From assembly GCF_000745185.1 (NCBI RefSeq), contig NZ_JQNJ01000001.1, forward strand, positions 1,325,501 through 1,389,500: DNA of 64,000 bases, written 5' to 3'. Within the stretch, counting starts at the first letter, position 1, and each line of letters starts with the position of its first letter. The stretch is from Muricauda sp. MAR_2010_75 (lineage in GTDB: Bacteria; Bacteroidota; Bacteroidia; Flavobacteriales; Flavobacteriaceae). Under the pieces are notes generated by a model that saw nothing but the letters and a program-made list of their open reading frames with translations, was not told the origin of the DNA and searched no databases. A program made the translations under genes and the position numbers. Below are positions 43,670 through 53,337 of this stretch, one piece after another.

Positions 43670-44536
43670 ATGACAATTTATCCTGTAGAGACTGGAAATT
43701 TTAAGTTGGATGGTGGGGCCATGTTCGGTGTGGTGCCAAAATCTATATGGAATCGCACGAATCCGGCAGATGCCAACAATATGATCGATTTGGGTGCCCG
43801 ATGTCTCCTGATTGAGGACGGGGACCGGCTTATTTTGATAGACAACGGTCTTGGCAACAAACAATCCGAAAAATTCTTTGGTTACTACTATCTATGGGGA
43901 AATCATTCCTTGGATGGCTCTTTGGGGCAACTTGGGTTTCACAGAGATGATATCACCGATGTTTTTTTGACCCATCTCCATTTTGACCATTGCGGGGGGA
44001 GCATTCAATGGAACAAGGACCGAACAGGCTACGAGCCCGCTTTTAAAAATGGCAGGTTTTGGAGCAATAAGGACCATTGGGAGTGGGCCACCGAACCAAA
44101 CCCTCGGGAGAAAGCCTCTTTTCTAAAGGAAAATTTGTTGCCCATGCAAGAAAGCGGACAGCTTCATTTTGTGCAGCAAAACAAAGATGCTTTTATTGGG
44201 AATTCCGAATTGGATTTTGGAATCCACTTTGTGAACGGACATACGGACAAGCAAATGCTCCCGCACCTAACCTATAAAGGTAAAACCGTGGTTTTTGTGG
44301 CCGATTTAATTCCAACGGTTGGTCATATTCCATTGCCTTATGTTATGGGATACGACACTAGGCCCTTGCTCACCATGGAAGAAAAAGCAACATTCCTTAA
44401 TAAGGCTGCAGACAAGGATTGGCTTCTGTTTTTTGAGCACGATGCCCACAACCAACTCTGCACCCTAAAACATACCGAAAAAGGGGTGCGATTGGACGAA
44501 ACATTCTCTTTTAACGAAATATTCAACACGCAATAA
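43670..44536 (+). CDS. MBL-fold metallohydrolase
   Basis: A 288-residue metallo-beta-lactamase-fold hydrolase. The zinc motif is THLHFDHCGG (HxHxDH), followed by the third ligand NGHTDKQ and the later DADLI-type region FVADLIPTVGHIPLPY, with a final His in FEHDAHNQL. No signal peptide is seen, so it is probably cytoplasmic. The substrate is not predictable; lactonase-like or thioesterase-like activity is possible. It leads a same-strand block of hydrolase genes, 25 bp before the S8 peptidase. Confidence 0.9.
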   Translation: MTIYPVETGNFKLDGGAMFGVVPKSIWNRTNPADANNMIDLGARCLLIEDGDRLILIDNGLGNKQSEKFFGYYYLWGNHSLDGSLGQLGFHRDDITDVFLTHLHFDHCGGSIQWNKDRTGYEPAFKNGRFWSNKDHWEWATEPNPREKASFLKENLLPMQESGQLHFVQQNKDAFIGNSELDFGIHFVNGHTDKQMLPHLTYKGKTVVFVADLIPTVGHIPLPYVMGYDTRPLLTMEEKATFLNKAADKDWLLFFEHDAHNQLCTLKHTEKGVRLDETFSFNEIFNTQ

Positions 44537-44561
44537 AGTTTTACATTCTATACATTTTTTT

Positions 44562-46214
44562 ATGAATCGCACATATAGCAAACTATCTATCCTATCCCTT
44601 TCCGCTTCACTGTTCCTTATGGGCTGTGGGGCCACCTCTTTGGTTTCCACCCCGGTTGAAAATATTGACACGGTACCTTTAAAAATCACCGATCTTACCG
44701 AAACGGAGAAAAAAAACTGGGGCCATGCCGACCTTATCATGGATACCATTCCTGGCATGAGTGTGGATAGGGCCTACAAGGAAATCATCAAAAACAAAAA
44801 GGGAAAGACCGTTATTGTGGCCGTGGTGGATTCTGGAATTGATTTGGAGCACGAGGATTTGGACGGCGTACTCTGGACCAACAAAGATGAAATTCCAAAT
44901 AATGGAAAGGATGATGATGGCAATGGTTATGTGGATGATATTCACGGGTACAATTTTTTGGGTGATTCCTACAACGAACAGTTGGAATATGTACGAATGC
45001 TTCGCTTGAACATTGGTGATGCATCTGAAAGGGCCCAAGCTAGATTATTGCTGGACAAGGAATACCCCGAGGCACTTCAAAACAAACAACAATACGAGCA
45101 AATTTATCAAGTGGTAAAAGGTGCCGATGCCGCGGTTAAAGAAGAACTGGGCAAGGAAACCTATACCAAGGAAGACTTAAAATCCATTGAGCCCAAAACA
45201 CCTATTATGGAGCAAAGTGTTGCGGTGCTGACACAGATGTTCACCTATGGTGATGACATTCCCAGTGTTTTGGCCGAACTTAAAGAGGGCATTACCTATT
45301 TCGCTGATCAGGTCAACTACAACCTCAACAAAGATTTTAATGGTAGAGCCCCGGTTGGTGATGACCCCTATGATATTACCGATGTTCCCTACGGAAACGG
45401 AAACCCTAAAAATCAGGTAGATTCAGAAAGTCACGGCACCCACGTAGCGGGAATCATTGCAGCAGAGCGCAACAATGGCATTGGGATGAAAGGTGTGGCC
45501 CAAAATGTGGAAATTATGAGTGTTCGTGCCGTGCCCAACGGTGATGAATACGACAAAGACATTGCTTTGGGCATACGATATGCTGTGGATAATGGGGCAA
45601 AAATCATTAACTGTAGCTTTGGAAAGGCATTTTCACCAGAAGCCGAATGGGTGTACGATGCCATCAAATATGCGGCTTCCAAGGATGTATTGATTGTTCA
45701 TGCTGCAGGAAACGACGGCCATGATTTGGACGACCCGGAGAACCCAAATTATCCCAATGATGCCAAATTGGGCCAGACCGATGAGTTTGCTGATAACCTT
45801 ATTACTGTGGGCGCGCTAACAAGCAGCTATGGCTCTGATATGGTGGCCACTTTTTCCAACTACGGCAAACAAAATGTGGATGTCTTTGCGCCAGGGGATG
45901 ATATCTATTCCACCCTTCCCAACAACGATTATGATTTTCAAGGTGGTACCTCCATGGCGGCCCCGGCAGTTGCTGGTGTATCGGCCTTGATCCGGTCTTA
46001 TTATCCAGATTTATCTGCTCCCCAGGTAAAAAATATTATTATGCAATCTGGATTGTATTCAAAAGCCTCCGTTATTGTGGCGGGCGATGAAACCAAACCC
46101 ACAACCTTTGATAAAATCTCAAAATCAGGAAAAATGGTCAATGCCTATAATGCCCTACTTTTGGCAGATAATATTTCAAAAGGCAGAATGACCTTGAACA
46201 GCAATTCAAAATAA
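44562..46214 (+). CDS. S8-family subtilisin-like serine peptidase (lipoprotein)
   Basis: A 550-residue subtilase with an SPII lipoprotein signal (hydrophobic LSLSASLFLMGC, lipidated C22). The triad is D90 in VVDSGIDLEH, H291 in SHGTHVAG and S464 in GGTSMAAP, with the oxyanion N384 in HAAGND. About 200 residues separate Asp and His, far more than in subtilisin, and this insertion is helical and acidic. It probably degrades proteins at the outer membrane or cell surface. It is 3 bp upstream of the M1 peptidase gene, so the two are probably co-expressed. Confidence 0.93.
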   Translation: MNRTYSKLSILSLSASLFLMGCGATSLVSTPVENIDTVPLKITDLTETEKKNWGHADLIMDTIPGMSVDRAYKEIIKNKKGKTVIVAVVDSGIDLEHEDLDGVLWTNKDEIPNNGKDDDGNGYVDDIHGYNFLGDSYNEQLEYVRMLRLNIGDASERAQARLLLDKEYPEALQNKQQYEQIYQVVKGADAAVKEELGKETYTKEDLKSIEPKTPIMEQSVAVLTQMFTYGDDIPSVLAELKEGITYFADQVNYNLNKDFNGRAPVGDDPYDITDVPYGNGNPKNQVDSESHGTHVAGIIAAERNNGIGMKGVAQNVEIMSVRAVPNGDEYDKDIALGIRYAVDNGAKIINCSFGKAFSPEAEWVYDAIKYAASKDVLIVHAAGNDGHDLDDPENPNYPNDAKLGQTDEFADNLITVGALTSSYGSDMVATFSNYGKQNVDVFAPGDDIYSTLPNNDYDFQGGTSMAAPAVAGVSALIRSYYPDLSAPQVKNIIMQSGLYSKASVIVAGDETKPTTFDKISKSGKMVNAYNALLLADNISKGRMTLNSNSK

Positions 46215-46217
46215 AAT

Positions 46218-48068
46218 ATGAAGCGTTTATTATCATTCTTTTTTACCACAGTATCGGGAATTTCCCTTCTTATCGCACAGAACAATTCGTATTGGCAGCA
46301 ACATGTGGATTATACCATGGATGTTAACATGGATGTAAAAACCTATCAATATACCGGAACACAAAAACTGGTCTACACCAATAACTCACCTGATGTTTTG
46401 GATAGAGTTTTTTACCATCTGTACTACAACGCCTTTCAACCGGGAAGCGAGATGGACATTCGGTTACAGAACATAAAGGACCCCGATAATCGAATGATGG
46501 AAAACGGAGTGAGTAGAATTTCCACCCTTTCCGAAAGTGAAATGGGCTATCTACATGCGGAAACGCTTACGCAAGACGGACAAGCCGTATCATTTAAAGA
46601 AGAAGGGACCATTTTGGTGGTGGATTTGGCCAAACCCGTTCCCTCCGGCGGTAAAACAACCTTGGAAATGACCTTTAAAGGGCAAGTTCCGTTACAGATT
46701 CGCCGTTCTGGAAGAAATAGTAGTGAAGGTGTGGCCCTTTCCATGAGCCAATGGTACCCCAAGCTTTCCGAATACGATTATGAAGGTTGGCATCCCAATC
46801 CGTACATTGCCCGCGAGTTTCACGGCGTGTGGGGTAATTTTGATGTAAAACTCACTTTAGATAAGGATTACACGGTTGGTGGAACCGGTTATTTGCAGAA
46901 TCCCCAAGAGATTGGTCATGGGTATGAAACTCCCGGAACCGTGGTAAAAACCAAGGGCAAGACCCTTACTTGGCATTTTGTGGCCCCAAATGTGCACGAT
47001 TTTATGTGGGCCGCGGATCCAGAATATATTCATGATACGGTAGAAATGGAAGACGGACCGACCCTTCATTTTTATTACAAGAACAACCCAGAAATCATTG
47101 AAAACTGGAAAAAATTGCAGCCCAAAACAGAAGAGGCCATGCGCTTTTTCAGCAAAAACATTGGAAAATACCCGTATGAGCAATACTCCGTGGTACAGGG
47201 AGGTGATGGCGGCATGGAATATGCCATGAGCACCCTGGTTACCGGTAACCGTGAATTCAGTAGTTTGGTTGGGGTCATGGTACACGAAATGGCGCATTCC
47301 TGGTTTCAACATGTTTTGGCGACCAACGAATCCGAGCATGAATGGATGGATGAGGGTTTCACCACCTTCATCAGCAGTCTTTGCATGAATGAAATTATGG
47401 AACAGAACAAGCAAAATCCGTTCGAAGGTTCCTACAAAGGCTACTACGCTTTGGTAAACTCGGGTCTGGAAAAACCCCAGACCACGCATGCGGACCGTTA
47501 TACCACCAATTTCGCCTATGGCATCTCGGCCTATAGCAAGGGAGCCATATTTTTGTCGCAATTGGGGTATGTTATCGGCCAGGACAAGCTGATGGAAACC
47601 ATTAGAACATATTTTGAAGATTTCAAGTTCAAGCACCCAGTGCCCAATGATGTTATCCGTACTGCCGAAAAAGTTTCCGGTATGCATTTGGATTGGTATC
47701 TCACCGATTGGACCAAGACCACAAACACCATAGATTATGGCATACAAAATGTTATTGCTGATGGTGACAAAACCAAAGTAAGCCTTGAGCGAATTGGGGA
47801 AATGCCAATGCCCCTGGATATTTTGGTGGTGGGTGCCGATGGTACCCAAAGCACGTACTATATTCCATTACGGATGATGTATGGGGAAAAATCGAATCCA
47901 TATACCAATTTGGACAGAACCGAGTTGGAAGATTGGCCTTGGGCAAATCCTTCCTATGAATTTACCATAGATATGCCCATGGAAAATGTAACGGCCATTG
48001 TAATAGACCCCTCCCAACTCATGGCCGATGTGGACGGGGAGAACAATATATACCAGTCTAATCCTTAG
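46218..48068 (+). CDS. M1-family metallopeptidase
   Basis: A 616-residue gluzincin aminopeptidase-like enzyme with a signal peptide (about 1-20, LLSFFFTTVSGISLLIAQ). The zinc motif VHEMAHSWFQH (HExxH about 356-360) with the third ligand Glu 18 residues later in WMDEGFTTF is complete. The exopeptidase motif appears as GGDGGMEYAMS rather than GAMEN, so specificity may differ. The C-terminal beta domain is short, as in Bacteroidota M1 proteins. It follows the S8 peptidase by 3 bp and would cut peptides released by it. Confidence 0.93.
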   Translation: MKRLLSFFFTTVSGISLLIAQNNSYWQQHVDYTMDVNMDVKTYQYTGTQKLVYTNNSPDVLDRVFYHLYYNAFQPGSEMDIRLQNIKDPDNRMMENGVSRISTLSESEMGYLHAETLTQDGQAVSFKEEGTILVVDLAKPVPSGGKTTLEMTFKGQVPLQIRRSGRNSSEGVALSMSQWYPKLSEYDYEGWHPNPYIAREFHGVWGNFDVKLTLDKDYTVGGTGYLQNPQEIGHGYETPGTVVKTKGKTLTWHFVAPNVHDFMWAADPEYIHDTVEMEDGPTLHFYYKNNPEIIENWKKLQPKTEEAMRFFSKNIGKYPYEQYSVVQGGDGGMEYAMSTLVTGNREFSSLVGVMVHEMAHSWFQHVLATNESEHEWMDEGFTTFISSLCMNEIMEQNKQNPFEGSYKGYYALVNSGLEKPQTTHADRYTTNFAYGISAYSKGAIFLSQLGYVIGQDKLMETIRTYFEDFKFKHPVPNDVIRTAEKVSGMHLDWYLTDWTKTTNTIDYGIQNVIADGDKTKVSLERIGEMPMPLDILVVGADGTQSTYYIPLRMMYGEKSNPYTNLDRTELEDWPWANPSYEFTIDMPMENVTAIVIDPSQLMADVDGENNIYQSNP

Positions 48069-48093
48069 GTTTCAAAACTATTCCTTGACAGTA

Positions 48094-48486
48094 ATGTCCT
48101 CCATAACCCGCTACCCAAAAAAAGAAAAACTCAAGAGCAAAGTGCTTTTTGAGGCTCTTTTTGCAGAAGGTAAAAGCGTTTCCCATTTTCCTTTGAAGTT
48201 GATCTATCTCAACACAAACTTTGATGATGGTTCCAAAATTAAGGTGGGCGTGGTGGCTCCAAAGAAAAAATTTAAAAATGCCGTTGACCGCAATCGCATA
48301 AAACGACTTTTACGTGAAGCCTATCGACTTAACAAAGCCCTTATTTTTAACAACATAGAGGGCAACTTTGCGTTCTTAATTTTATACCTTGGTAATAAGA
48401 TGCCCGTTTACGCTGATATAGAAAGTGCTATGAAGCAACTTATGGAAGGCTTCCTAAAAAAAGAATCCCATGAAAAAATTGATTAA
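48094..48486 (+). CDS. rnpA: Ribonuclease P protein component
   Basis: A 130-residue basic protein that assists the RNase P RNA in tRNA 5' maturation. The RNR signature is AVDRNRIKRLLREAYR, and KVGVVAPKKKFKNAV precedes it. The ATG at 48094 gives MSSITRYPKKEKLKS, the normal N-terminus. It overlaps the S41 peptidase gene by 17 bp at its end and follows the M1 gene by 25 bp. This is far from the usual rpmH-rnpA context, as is common in Flavobacteriaceae. Confidence 0.93.
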   Translation: MSSITRYPKKEKLKSKVLFEALFAEGKSVSHFPLKLIYLNTNFDDGSKIKVGVVAPKKKFKNAVDRNRIKRLLREAYRLNKALIFNNIEGNFAFLILYLGNKMPVYADIESAMKQLMEGFLKKESHEKID

Positions 48487-50101
48487 AAAACAGGTTGTCA
48501 TCCCCATTTTGGCCGTTGCCGTTTTAATTGGGGCAAGTAGTTTCAGTATTAAAAGTGATTTCTTTGAGATTGCAAAGCAAATTGAAATTTTCACTACGCT
48601 CTTCAAGGAATTGAACATGAATTATGTGGATGAGACCAATCCCGCAGAGCTCATGGATTCTGCCATCAAAAGCATGCTGGACGAGCTTGACCCCTATACC
48701 CGTTTTTTGAACGAGCAAGATGTGGAAACCTACAGAATCAACAATGCGGGGGAGTATTCCGGAATAGGGGCTTTAGTTCGCTCTTATGAAAGCAAATTGC
48801 TCATCGTAGAGCCTTACAAAGGGTATGCCGCCGACAAGGCAGGATTGAAAGCTGGGGACGAAATCATAAAAATTGGCGATACCAAAGTTTCTGATTTTGA
48901 TGATGATGCAGGTGAATTGCTGAAAGGTGCCAACAATACTTCGGTCACCGTAACCTACATAAGGCAGGGGGAAACCAAGACCGCCAACATTATCCGCGAA
49001 GGGGTCGAAGTGGATGCCGTTCCTTTTTATGACATGATCGATGAAAAAACCGGGTACATTGTACTTTCCCGGTTTAACCGAAAAGCATCAGATCAAACAA
49101 AATCTGCCATTCAGAATCTAAAAGGTCAAGGTGCGGAAAAACTGGTCCTTGATCTACGGGGAAATCCTGGAGGACTTCTTTCCGAAGCTATCAATGTGAC
49201 CAATTTATTCGTTCCCAAAGGCGAGTTGATCGTTACCACAAAATCCAAGGTCAAAAAATTCAACCAAGAATACAAGACCAAAAACCAACCCGAGGATTTG
49301 GATATTCCGCTCGTGGTTTTGGTAGATGGAAAAAGTGCCTCTGCCAGTGAAATTGTTTCCGGAGGCTTGCAGGATTTAGACCGTGCAGTGGTCATGGGGG
49401 CCCGGAGCTTTGGAAAAGGATTGGTACAGCGTCCTTTAAAACTCACTTATGGAACACAATTGAAAGTAACCATCTCACGCTATTATACGCCTTCTGGAAG
49501 ATGCATTCAGTCTTTGGATTATTGGAACCGGGACGAAGAGGGCAATGCCGTTCGCAATACAGATTTCCATGAATTCACCACCAAAAATGGCCGTAAGGTC
49601 TGGGACGGGGGCGGTGTAATGCCAGATGTGGTCATCAATTCCCTAAAAACCAACTCCCTTATCAATTCGCTACAAGAGAACAATATTGTTTTTGATTTTG
49701 CCACAGATTTCTACTACGATCACAATTTTGAACGTATTGATGATTTTTCCTTTTCAGATGCGGACTACAACACTTTTAAAAATTATGTCCGGGAACAAAA
49801 CTTCACCTTTCAAACCAAGACAGAGGAGTTGTTGGAAGAATCCATCAACACGGACGATGCCCTCTTGGGGCCTGCAGTACAAGAAAAATACAAGGATTTG
49901 TTATTGGCCGTAAATCGAGGGAAAATTACTGCTTTGGATACGTATAAGGATGAAATAAAGAAGGGGCTGGAAGATGAAATCATCACCCGCTATTTTTATC
50001 GCGACGGACTTTACAAATATTATCTCAATCATGATGAGGCCATTTTGGCCGCAACAGAACTGTTGAAGAACAAAACCAAGTACGACGAAATCTTGAAGTA
50101 G
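48470..50101 (+). CDS. S41-family C-terminal processing peptidase
   Basis: A 543-residue CtpA-like protease. An N-terminal signal anchor (about 8-25, VVIPILAVAVLIGASSF) is followed by a PDZ domain (about 95-175, YSGIGALVRSYESKLLIVEPYKGYAADKAGLKAGDEI). The S41 core has LRGNPGGLLSEAI, the nucleophile Ser in SASASEIVSG (about 285-292) and the Lys in SFGKGLVQ. It degrades misfolded or tagged periplasmic proteins. It is translated from an ATG inside rnpA (17-bp overlap), and the next gene begins 3 bp after its stop. Confidence 0.93.
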   Translation: MKKLIKKQVVIPILAVAVLIGASSFSIKSDFFEIAKQIEIFTTLFKELNMNYVDETNPAELMDSAIKSMLDELDPYTRFLNEQDVETYRINNAGEYSGIGALVRSYESKLLIVEPYKGYAADKAGLKAGDEIIKIGDTKVSDFDDDAGELLKGANNTSVTVTYIRQGETKTANIIREGVEVDAVPFYDMIDEKTGYIVLSRFNRKASDQTKSAIQNLKGQGAEKLVLDLRGNPGGLLSEAINVTNLFVPKGELIVTTKSKVKKFNQEYKTKNQPEDLDIPLVVLVDGKSASASEIVSGGLQDLDRAVVMGARSFGKGLVQRPLKLTYGTQLKVTISRYYTPSGRCIQSLDYWNRDEEGNAVRNTDFHEFTTKNGRKVWDGGGVMPDVVINSLKTNSLINSLQENNIVFDFATDFYYDHNFERIDDFSFSDADYNTFKNYVREQNFTFQTKTEELLEESINTDDALLGPAVQEKYKDLLLAVNRGKITALDTYKDEIKKGLEDEIITRYFYRDGLYKYYLNHDEAILAATELLKNKTKYDEILK

Positions 50102-50104
50102 GCC

Positions 50105-51301
50105 ATGCGGCTTTTTTACCTTTTTCTGGCGCTTTTTACAATAAACTTTACCTCGGTAAAAGCACAAGCTAAACTGGAAAAAGGCACCATTCATGATTCT
50201 ATTGTCATAACAGGAGTACCTAGCGAATCTTTTGCTCTTTACCTTCCAAAATCCTTTTCTGATAACCTGCCAAGTTCCATTGTATTTATTTTTGAGCCAG
50301 CTGCCCGTGGTACAATAGGTATACATCCTTTTATTGATGCCTCAGAAAAATATAGACTTATTTTAGTATGCTCCAATAACTCCAGAAATGGACCTTATGA
50401 ACGAAATTTTGACGTAGCCAACCGTCTATTCAAGGAGGTTTTTTCACGGTTCAACATAAAAGAGGACGAAATATATGCATCTGGGTTTTCTGGAGGCTCC
50501 CGTTTGGCTGCCGCCATAGCTTCATTGACCAATCAGTTTGCTGGAGTAGTGGCCTGTGGGGCAGGATTTTCGGGCCTGCCAGAACATACCCCTTCAACCC
50601 ATGATTTTGCCTACGTGGGCCTTTGTGGTTATAGGGATATGAACTATAGTGAGATGAATTTGGGTAAAACGTATCTCAACAGTATCAATTTCAACAGTAC
50701 ACTTTTTACTTTTGATGACAAACACGCATGGCCTCCGCCTCATCAAATTACTCGGGCATTTGATTGGCTATACCTTCAAAAGCTCAAAAAAGAAACCCCG
50801 ATAAATCTCGAAGAAATCCAAGCTCATTTTAATGCCGATTGCCAATGGTTACGTAATCTTGATGCCCAAAACGAACTTCTGCTTCTAGAAGAGCAATATA
50901 TTCGTTTATTAAAGGATTATGAGGGATTGATTCACTTGGATTCGCTTGAGCAAGAATACCAGGTTCTGCAAAAATCCAAAGAATTCAAATCACAAAAAAA
51001 GGCCCTAAAAGCCGCTATGTCCACAGAGGGAAAATGGACCCAAAAACTAAGGTCCCAATTTTCAAAAGACTTTGACTCGGGTGATGACCCCAACTTCATT
51101 TGGTGGGAAAAGGAGCTTGGAAAGCTGGACAACCTGCAAGAAAAGGGTGATGTTGAAATGCAGAAAATGGTATATCGGGTAAAGTTCGAGCTTTTTGCGC
51201 GTGCTTATTCCAAAAAAAACAATCTCGAACCAAATTTGAATGAAAATCAACTTGACAATTTAAATCGTTTTTTGGAAATACTCTATCCAAACGCCAACTA
51301 A
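50105..51301 (+). CDS. Exported alpha/beta-hydrolase-like protein
   Basis: A 398-residue protein with a signal peptide (about 1-21, FYLFLALFTINFTSVKA). An alpha/beta-hydrolase domain (about 45-235) follows, with IVFIFEPAARG (oxyanion region), nucleophile elbow SGFSGGS (about 123-129) and a late His in DDKHAWPP. A helical C-terminal region (about 240-398) is rich in Glu/Lys. It resembles the PHB-depolymerase or esterase type, but the substrate is not known. It starts 3 bp after the S41 gene. Confidence 0.8.
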   Translation: MRLFYLFLALFTINFTSVKAQAKLEKGTIHDSIVITGVPSESFALYLPKSFSDNLPSSIVFIFEPAARGTIGIHPFIDASEKYRLILVCSNNSRNGPYERNFDVANRLFKEVFSRFNIKEDEIYASGFSGGSRLAAAIASLTNQFAGVVACGAGFSGLPEHTPSTHDFAYVGLCGYRDMNYSEMNLGKTYLNSINFNSTLFTFDDKHAWPPPHQITRAFDWLYLQKLKKETPINLEEIQAHFNADCQWLRNLDAQNELLLLEEQYIRLLKDYEGLIHLDSLEQEYQVLQKSKEFKSQKKALKAAMSTEGKWTQKLRSQFSKDFDSGDDPNFIWWEKELGKLDNLQEKGDVEMQKMVYRVKFELFARAYSKKNNLEPNLNENQLDNLNRFLEILYPNAN

Positions 51302-51391
51302 GGAAGCATCTTTATCAAACCATACGCTACAATGGTCAAATAGCAGGGTAAATACATTTTGCGGTTCGTTATTTTTCTGAAAATTTAGCTC

Positions 51392-52351
51392 ATGACCTAC
51401 ACCGTTATCACCCTGATTCTATTGAGTCTCGTCCTACTCTTTTGGCTCTATAAATTGATGCGGTTTTGCTTTATTCGTCCCCTTACACTGTGGAAGTCTC
51501 AAAAAAACAGCTCAGTTCCGGCAAAGGATGCCACCATACTTTCGGTGAATGTCCTCCAAAATGGAAAATTTCCACTATTGGAACTCGATATTCTTTTTGA
51601 AAATTTTTCAGGATATCCCATACAGCGTAAAATCAGGTTCGTGGATAAACAACCCCATTTAAATCGATTCAAAAAGGATAGCACCATGCGAATCTTGTTG
51701 AATTCAGGAAGAAAACCGGGCAATCCCATTTTTCCCGAGACCGGCGAATATCATATTTCAATGCTGCACATACTCTTTTACAGTATTTTGACCATAGCCT
51801 TTGTTGCTGGATGCTATTTTCTTATGGGCGAGGCCATTTCAAGGATAAGTGCCTCCCCTAACCATTATGAAGCTGTTTTTTCCATTTCCTCTATAGGCGA
51901 TGGGTCTTTGATTTTTGTTGTTCTGGTTTTGTTGTTTCTGTGTTTTCTTTTAAACCGTTTGGGCCTGTTGGCCTCCAAGAAATCCAAATCCCAAAATTGG
52001 GATTTGTTGTATTATGGCTTGGGCGTTACAGCAACGGTTAAGGAATATAAGGATACGGGCACCCTTATTAACGATAATCCAGTAGTGAAATTTATTTATA
52101 CGTACCCAGACCAAAAAGGGCAAATCATTGAGGGAAGCGATAAAAAAGTGGTGGGAAAGTTGGAAATTGTTGGATTACCGGACATGCACGAACTGGAAAT
52201 CATGTATCTCCCCAGAGATTCCCATATTTCCCGTTTGGCCGAAAATTTACAAAAACAGGATTTTTCGGTTTATGGAAACCGAATGATTTTGTTTTTCTTT
52301 CTTCTATTTTCAATATTCTTTATTGTTGGGTTTTGTAAGGATTTGTTTTGA
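51392..52351 (+). CDS. Membrane protein, DUF3592-like
   Basis: A 319-residue protein with transmembrane segments at about 6-28, 128-150, 172-193 and 292-315. The soluble part carries two similar beta-rich stretches (about 50-115 and 205-280). The second contains VTATVKEYKDTGTLINDNPVVKFIYTY and MYLPRDSHISRL, which resemble the DUF3592 fold. Function is unknown. It lies on the same strand as, and 35 bp before, the DUF2157 cassette. Confidence 0.65.
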   Translation: MTYTVITLILLSLVLLFWLYKLMRFCFIRPLTLWKSQKNSSVPAKDATILSVNVLQNGKFPLLELDILFENFSGYPIQRKIRFVDKQPHLNRFKKDSTMRILLNSGRKPGNPIFPETGEYHISMLHILFYSILTIAFVAGCYFLMGEAISRISASPNHYEAVFSISSIGDGSLIFVVLVLLFLCFLLNRLGLLASKKSKSQNWDLLYYGLGVTATVKEYKDTGTLINDNPVVKFIYTYPDQKGQIIEGSDKKVVGKLEIVGLPDMHELEIMYLPRDSHISRLAENLQKQDFSVYGNRMILFFFLLFSIFFIVGFCKDLF

Positions 52352-52386
52352 TTTCCATTGTATATTGTTAAAAGACTACATGCCAC

Positions 52387-53337
52387 ATGCCAAAAATTGA
52401 TCGCCAAGACATACAGATACTCTGCAACCACAGTAATTGGTCTGAAACTGGGGTGCAGAGCACTTTGGAAGAAAACATTTATAATGATGTTCCTTCCTGG
52501 CAAAGATTCCTACAGCTCCTGCTATTGGCTTTGGGTGTTTCTTTTACCGCAGCCGGAATTGTATTTTTCTTCGCCTATAATTGGGCCGACCTTCACAAGT
52601 ATGTAAAACTTGGACTGATTGAGTTCCTTGTTGTTTTGCTGATTTTGGTAGCTCTCTTCGCAAAGACAAAACCCCTTATTAGAAAAATGTTGCTTTTGGC
52701 GGCATCCATTCTGGTCGGGGTCCTGTATGCCGTTTTTGGGCAAGTGTATCAAACTGGGGCAGATGCGTATGATTTTTTTCTAGGTTGGACCTTATTTATC
52801 ACCGTTTGGGTCCTATTTTCCAACTTTGCGCCACTTTGGACACTTTTTGTTGCTTTACTGAACACCGTACTTTTCCTTTATGCCGAACAAGCGGCCTATG
52901 AATGGTCCGAAATGTTCGTGTATACTCTCCTTTTTTCCATGAACGGGCTTTTGCTTTTGGCTTTTCTAGGCTTGCCAAAAATTTTTAAACTAAAGTCCTT
53001 TCCCTCATGGTTTGTGCAACTCATCGCTTTGGCTACAGTGGCATATTCCACAATTGGTGTTTCCTCAGGAATATTTAACGAGCCGGAACCCTCATTTAAG
53101 GCTCTGCTTGGAGTTGCAGTACTGTTTTACGGTATTGGGATTTGGTACGGTTTAAAAACGAAAAGCCTGTTTTATCTATCCATTATTCCTTTTAGTGTCA
53201 TCATTATACTTAGCGCCGCAATGATAAATTTTTCAGAGGAAGCCAGTATGCTCTTTGCCATTGGAATTTTTATTGTGACAAGCATTACCCTGTTGATTAA
53301 AATCTTATTGAACTATCAAAAGAAATGGGAAAAATAG
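52387..53337 (+). CDS. DUF2157-domain membrane protein
   Basis: A 316-residue inner-membrane protein. A soluble N-terminal segment (about 1-40) is followed by about nine transmembrane helices, with VSFTAAGIVFFFAYNWADLHKYVKL and LVGVLYAVFGQVYQTGADAYDFFLGWTLF typical of DUF2157. It forms a cassette with the next two genes, overlapping the next by 13 bp. This DUF2157/DUF4401/GDYXXLXY trio is widespread in Proteobacteria and Bacteroidota and has no established function. Confidence 0.88.
   Translation: MPKIDRQDIQILCNHSNWSETGVQSTLEENIYNDVPSWQRFLQLLLLALGVSFTAAGIVFFFAYNWADLHKYVKLGLIEFLVVLLILVALFAKTKPLIRKMLLLAASILVGVLYAVFGQVYQTGADAYDFFLGWTLFITVWVLFSNFAPLWTLFVALLNTVLFLYAEQAAYEWSEMFVYTLLFSMNGLLLLAFLGLPKIFKLKSFPSWFVQLIALATVAYSTIGVSSGIFNEPEPSFKALLGVAVLFYGIGIWYGLKTKSLFYLSIIPFSVIIILSAAMINFSEEASMLFAIGIFIVTSITLLIKILLNYQKKWEK

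Noticed and set aside
43670..44536. A beta-lactam resistance gene
   Set aside because: It has the MBL fold but no signal peptide and no class B lactamase features beyond the zinc motif.
46857..47849. A 330-codon open frame antisense to the M1 peptidase
   Set aside because: It is entirely inside a gene with complete catalytic motifs, lacks family features, and its composition is that of the opposite strand of coding DNA.
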